DNA from: Stramenopiles sp. TOSAG23-3
Taxonomy: Eukaryota > Sar
Reading direction: 5' to 3'
DNA: 10,706 bases
Assembly: GCA_900128585.1 (NCBI GenBank)
Contig: LT642796.1
Coordinates: 1-10,706, forward strand
Shown here: positions 8,445-10,706 of the stretch, piece by piece
Layout: every line of letters starts with the position of its first letter
Numbering within the stretch: the stretch's first letter is position 1
Position numbers and translations under genes: made by a program
The notes under the pieces: generated by a model
Database searches by the model: none
Told to the model about the DNA's origin: nothing
The model's input: only the letters and a program-made list of their open reading frames with translations

Positions 8445-8475
8445 GAAAGAAAGAAAGAAAGAAAGAAAAAGAAAG
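8445..8475 (+). repeat. GAAA tetranucleotide microsatellite
   Basis: About six GAAA units in tandem are followed by an imperfect GAAAAAGAAAG. This is a simple sequence repeat in the spacer between RPS23 and COX6B, with no visible link to either gene. Confidence 0.85.
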
Positions 8476-8762
8476 CCAACGAACGACGAACTCTTCGAGA
8501 ATTTTTTTATTTTAAAATAGTACAATATATTATATTCTAAAATATACAATCCTATTTGAAAAGCAAATCATGAATAAGAGTAGGATATAAATTCATTTAT
8601 TTTACCTATTTTTAAACGTATTGATTTTATTGTACAAGTATAAAATCATTTTTTGGATTTATATGTACTTATCTAAACCCCCACAGCATCGGATTTCTTT
8701 CTCATTCTCTGGTCCGCACATCACATCATCATCGGCATCTTTTTAATTTTGAGATTATCCTA

Positions 8763-8785
8763 TTTCTCTCTCTCTCCTCTCTCCC
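8763..8785 (+). repeat. TC-rich simple repeat
   Basis: TTTCTCTCTCTCTCC is followed by TCTCTCCC, a short pyrimidine dinucleotide tract within a longer pyrimidine-rich region. It could act as a promoter element or be neutral. Confidence 0.7.
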
Positions 8786-8959
8786 TGTGTTGTTGTTTTT
8801 TTTGTTTTTTAAACTTGATTTGTTCGCTTTTCTTTCTTCGCTTCTTTAATTGCTTTGCATGCTAATTGCATAGTAATTTGTATATTATATAAACGCAGTA
8901 TACGTTCCACCATCTGAAGTCGTTGTTTCGTTTGTTTTCACCGCTGCTATGTCAATGTT

Positions 8960-8990
8960 ATTCTGGAAATCTTTCATCTCATTCCAGAAT
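8960..8990. repeat. 9-base inverted repeat containing two TTCnnGAA cores
   Basis: ATTCTGGAA (8960-8968) and TTCCAGAAT (8982-8990) are perfect inverted copies separated by 13 bases. Each arm is itself TTCnnGAA, the dimeric core bound by heat-shock factors. It lies about 600 bases upstream of COX6B and about 1.6 kb upstream of RPS23. The symmetry is directly visible; a heat-shock role is only a guess. Confidence 0.5.
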
Positions 8991-9582
8991 TAAATGATTT
9001 GTGAGCTATTTAGTGGTAGGAAGTATTAAGCGTTTTTACTTTGTACTTTTCCATGCTAAGTGATAGGAAGGATCATACTGTAAATTACAAAAGTTCGTTT
9101 TGTATAATTACGTTTTATATCTATTTCGGTGTATTAGTTTATTTTATTCATATATTATATATAATGTTTTAATAAAGTGATTTACATTATAAACTGATTT
9201 CCTTTGTTTTAATCAAAACTTCCAATTGATCCGTGCTGTGCTTATGTAAAATACAACCATCATTTTATTATATTTTTTTTATTGTATTTAGTGGAAAGCT
9301 TCCTTAGTAGTTGGATGAAGTAATAAAAGTACAAGAATTCATAGAAGAGCAACAACAACACATACTAAATAGTACATGTTTGTACAACAATCGAATTTGC
9401 TGCAATGCAAATGGTTTTCTTCTTCTCGTTCCTTTTCTTCTCGTACCCAGTTTGGCAGAGTGTGGTTGATGGAAGTGGTAGAAATGCTTTTAAACGGGAA
9501 TTGTTGAAATGACAGGAGAAAACAAAAGAGTTTTTGCAGATTTACTTCGACTAATTTTTTTATTTTGGATACATAATACAAT

Positions 9583-9834
9583 ATGAGTGAGATTGTTCTT
9601 GACACTGCACCAGGTGACCGCCGTTTCCCAGGCATGAACCAAAACCAACACTGCTGGATTAGTTTTAATGAGTACTTGGTTTGCATGAAATCGAACAACG
9701 ATGATGCCGATGCATGCAAATCGCGCATCAGGGCTTACCGCACTGTCTGCCCAGCCGAATGGGTAGAAAACTGGAACGAACAAATCGAAGAAGGTACGTT
9801 TCCAGGCGTCACCTTCAAAGACGGTGAAGAGTAA
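9583..9834 (+). CDS. COX6B: Cytochrome c oxidase subunit 6B (COX6B/COX12 family)
   Basis: This is a complete 83-residue protein, the usual size for the family. It is a small subunit on the intermembrane-space side of respiratory complex IV, thought to stabilise the dimer and the cytochrome c docking face. The sequence shows DRRFPGMNQNQHCW, then Cys24-X9-Cys34 and Cys45-X10-Cys56, the twin-cysteine pattern of COX6B that forms two disulfides in a helical hairpin (CHCH fold, imported through MIA40/ERV1). The family signature CPAEWVENWNEQ followed by EGTFPG is present. There is no cleavable presequence, as expected. The AUG at 9583 is the only reasonable start. The TAA stop (9832-9834) overlaps GTAAGT at 9831-9836, a perfect 5' splice-donor consensus, and the frame stays open for another 159 codons beyond the stop. 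The identification is very secure. Confidence 0.97.
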   Translation: MSEIVLDTAPGDRRFPGMNQNQHCWISFNEYLVCMKSNNDDADACKSRIRAYRTVCPAEWVENWNEQIEEGTFPGVTFKDGEE

Positions 9835-10384
9835 GTGAACGGCCAGACGTGTATGAGAAGAAAAGGCCACTGGCACGAAGAACGCTGGGAGCGTAACCTA
9901 TCCGAGGGGTCGGTTGTCTATGCTTTGGTTCTACAGCTCTGTGTTTTTACAACAGAGGTGTGTATATATGAAATCATAGTTGGTAAAAAAAATTCTTACT
10001 CGTTTCTTTTAACACAAGTTTTGTACCTACTCCTAAGTACATTCCTTCCTTCTGTGAGCACGTTCCCGTTGTGTGATCCTGTCCCGCTTCATTGCCTGCT
10101 GTGGCCCTTCTCTCTCCCTCGATACATTTTCTATAGGGGATTTAAATGTATACTGAAAGTGATAGAAAGTACACTTTCGTTCTATTACTACAAAAAGGAT
10201 GGATGGTTGAAGTTGAAAGACAACAAAACACGCACCAAATATACCAAAACACGCGATTCGTTATTGGAACTAAACGAGGAGTGCAGGTGCAGGGTAAATC
10301 AAAACTATTAATTGGGTTGTTGCTTTTCTTATATTTTACACACACTGTACACCGCCCCGCTTCCTTTTCTTCCCCAAACAACCA
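9835..10384. other. Convergent spacer between COX6B and VTA1-like gene
   Basis: This holds the 3' flanks of COX6B (+) and the VTA1-like gene (-). It is unusually poor in stops in the COX6B frame: after the TAA, that frame is open to 10311. The encoded stretch is rich in Leu, Phe, Ser and Tyr and then becomes basic; it resembles no family I know. No AATAAA is visible on either strand. A possible intron acceptor (TTCTACAG) ends at 9936. Confidence 0.55.
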
Positions 10385-10706
10385 TCAATGGTTCAATGCC
10401 TTCAATGCATTCTGCAACAGATGGATTGCGTATTGATCATCCTCTTCCTCCAATGCAGCGACTGCATACCGAGCACATTCCAACGCATCGCTGCGTGATC
10501 CTCTAGTGATGTTGCTTGGGTGGATGTAATCTGTGCTACGGGTGGAATTCTGAGGTCGGCTTATCCGTGGATGGGAGTAGTCGTACTTTTGCGGCTCGGA
10601 TGGGGGGAGAACCTGCCCCGTCGGGGCTGGGGCATAGCTCTCGGGGCGAATATCGACGTTGCGCGTGGGGGGGGGACTACTGTTGCCACCGCTATTGTCT
10701 CCGTAT
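10385..10706 (-). CDS. VTA1: VTA1/LIP5-like ESCRT regulator, C-terminal part (N-terminus beyond window)
   Basis: Reading the minus strand from base 10705, the frame is open for 106 residues to a TGA at 10387-10385. There is no start because the gene runs off the right edge. The first 60-odd residues are a Pro/Ser/Asn-rich linker (including a PPP run from nine C bases). The last 35 residues, including ALECARYAVAALEEEDD and YAIHLLQNALKAL, match the C-terminal VTA1 domain. In yeast Vta1 and human LIP5 this domain is a small helical dimer that binds and stimulates the VPS4 ATPase, which disassembles ESCRT-III at endosomes. The pattern of a conserved Tyr/Ala helix, an acidic turn, then a helix rich in Leu and Ala with an LxxALKxL end is what identifies it. 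The N-terminal MIT-type domains should lie beyond 10706; until they are seen, the name rests on this short domain and the linker before it. Confidence 0.8.
   Translation of the reverse strand, partial: YGDNSGGNSSPPPTRNVDIRPESYAPAPTGQVLPPSEPQKYDYSHPRISRPQNSTRSTDYIHPSNITRGSRSDALECARYAVAALEEEDDQYAIHLLQNALKALNH

Larger units (their letters stand above)
7350..9582. other. 2.2 kb spacer between divergent RPS23 and COX6B with no confident gene
   Basis: This is the longest gene-free stretch of the window and should hold both promoters. It is mostly AT-rich, with pyrimidine tracts (7500-7570, 8755-8790), a GAAA microsatellite (8445-8475), a TC repeat (8763-8785) and a 9-base inverted repeat at 8960-8990. 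AATAAA-like hexamers occur near 9170. Short coding-like frames are present on the minus strand at about 7992-8240 (interrupted by TGA) and 8885-8977 (30 codons). None has a recognisable family match. A T-rich run followed by GCAG at 9530-9539 could be a splice acceptor in the COX6B leader, but this is unsupported. I see no tRNA or other RNA gene. Confidence 0.6.

Noticed and set aside
8680-8860. Open plus-strand frame through the pyrimidine-rich tract
   Set aside because: It is open because pyrimidine-rich DNA rarely makes stops; the translation is Leu/Phe/Ser repeats.
10142-10436. Overlapping plus and minus frames of 79-96 codons near the right end
   Set aside because: They overlap each other and the VTA1-like tail on the minus strand, which has recognisable family residues.
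1-10706. tRNA, rRNA, spliceosomal RNA, CRISPR array or transposase
   Set aside because: I looked for tRNA B-box-like sequences, 5S and U-snRNA hallmarks, regular spaced repeats and transposase motifs on both strands and saw none.

Overview
This looks like nuclear DNA from a unicellular eukaryote. It carries a cytosolic ribosomal protein (eS/uS12-family RPS23), a nuclear-encoded mitochondrial cytochrome oxidase subunit (COX6B) and the tail of an ESCRT regulator (VTA1/LIP5). Genes are single uninterrupted reading frames with AUG starts in good Kozak context. They are separated by AT-rich spacers rich in T/A runs and microsatellites; the coding regions are clearly richer in GC. Two large proteins, one with a fibronectin-like N-terminus plus degenerate EF-hand modules and one with CTFxPxxN repeats, remind me of proteins from intron-poor flagellated protists, especially stramenopiles such as oomycetes and labyrinthulids. 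That placement is an impression from memory and is not proven by the window.

Layout from left to right: (1) 2-3451 (+), the 3' part of a very large EF-hand-like protein whose true start lies upstream of the window; (2) a 1.1 kb AT-rich spacer with a GAA microsatellite; (3) 4579-6327 (+), a 582-residue basic, charged-helix protein with seven clear CTFxPxxN-type repeats; (4) a 0.6 kb convergent spacer holding a GC-richer island; (5) 6912-7349 (-), RPS23, preceded by a 37-codon upstream frame that ends six bases before its AUG; (6) a 2.2 kb spacer between divergent genes with no confident gene but several small oddities; (7) 9583-9834 (+), COX6B, whose stop codon lies inside a perfect GTAAGT splice-donor sequence; (8) a 0.55 kb convergent spacer; (9) 10385-10706 (-), the C-terminal 106 residues of a VTA1-like protein running off the right edge.

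The genes do not form a pathway or operon. They look like independent transcription units: a probable cytoskeletal or calcium-responsive protein, a repeat scaffold, translation, respiration and endosomal sorting. The two large uncharacterised proteins are the most novel material. I see no mobile element, CRISPR array, tRNA or rRNA gene, and no evidence of a discrete new multi-gene system.
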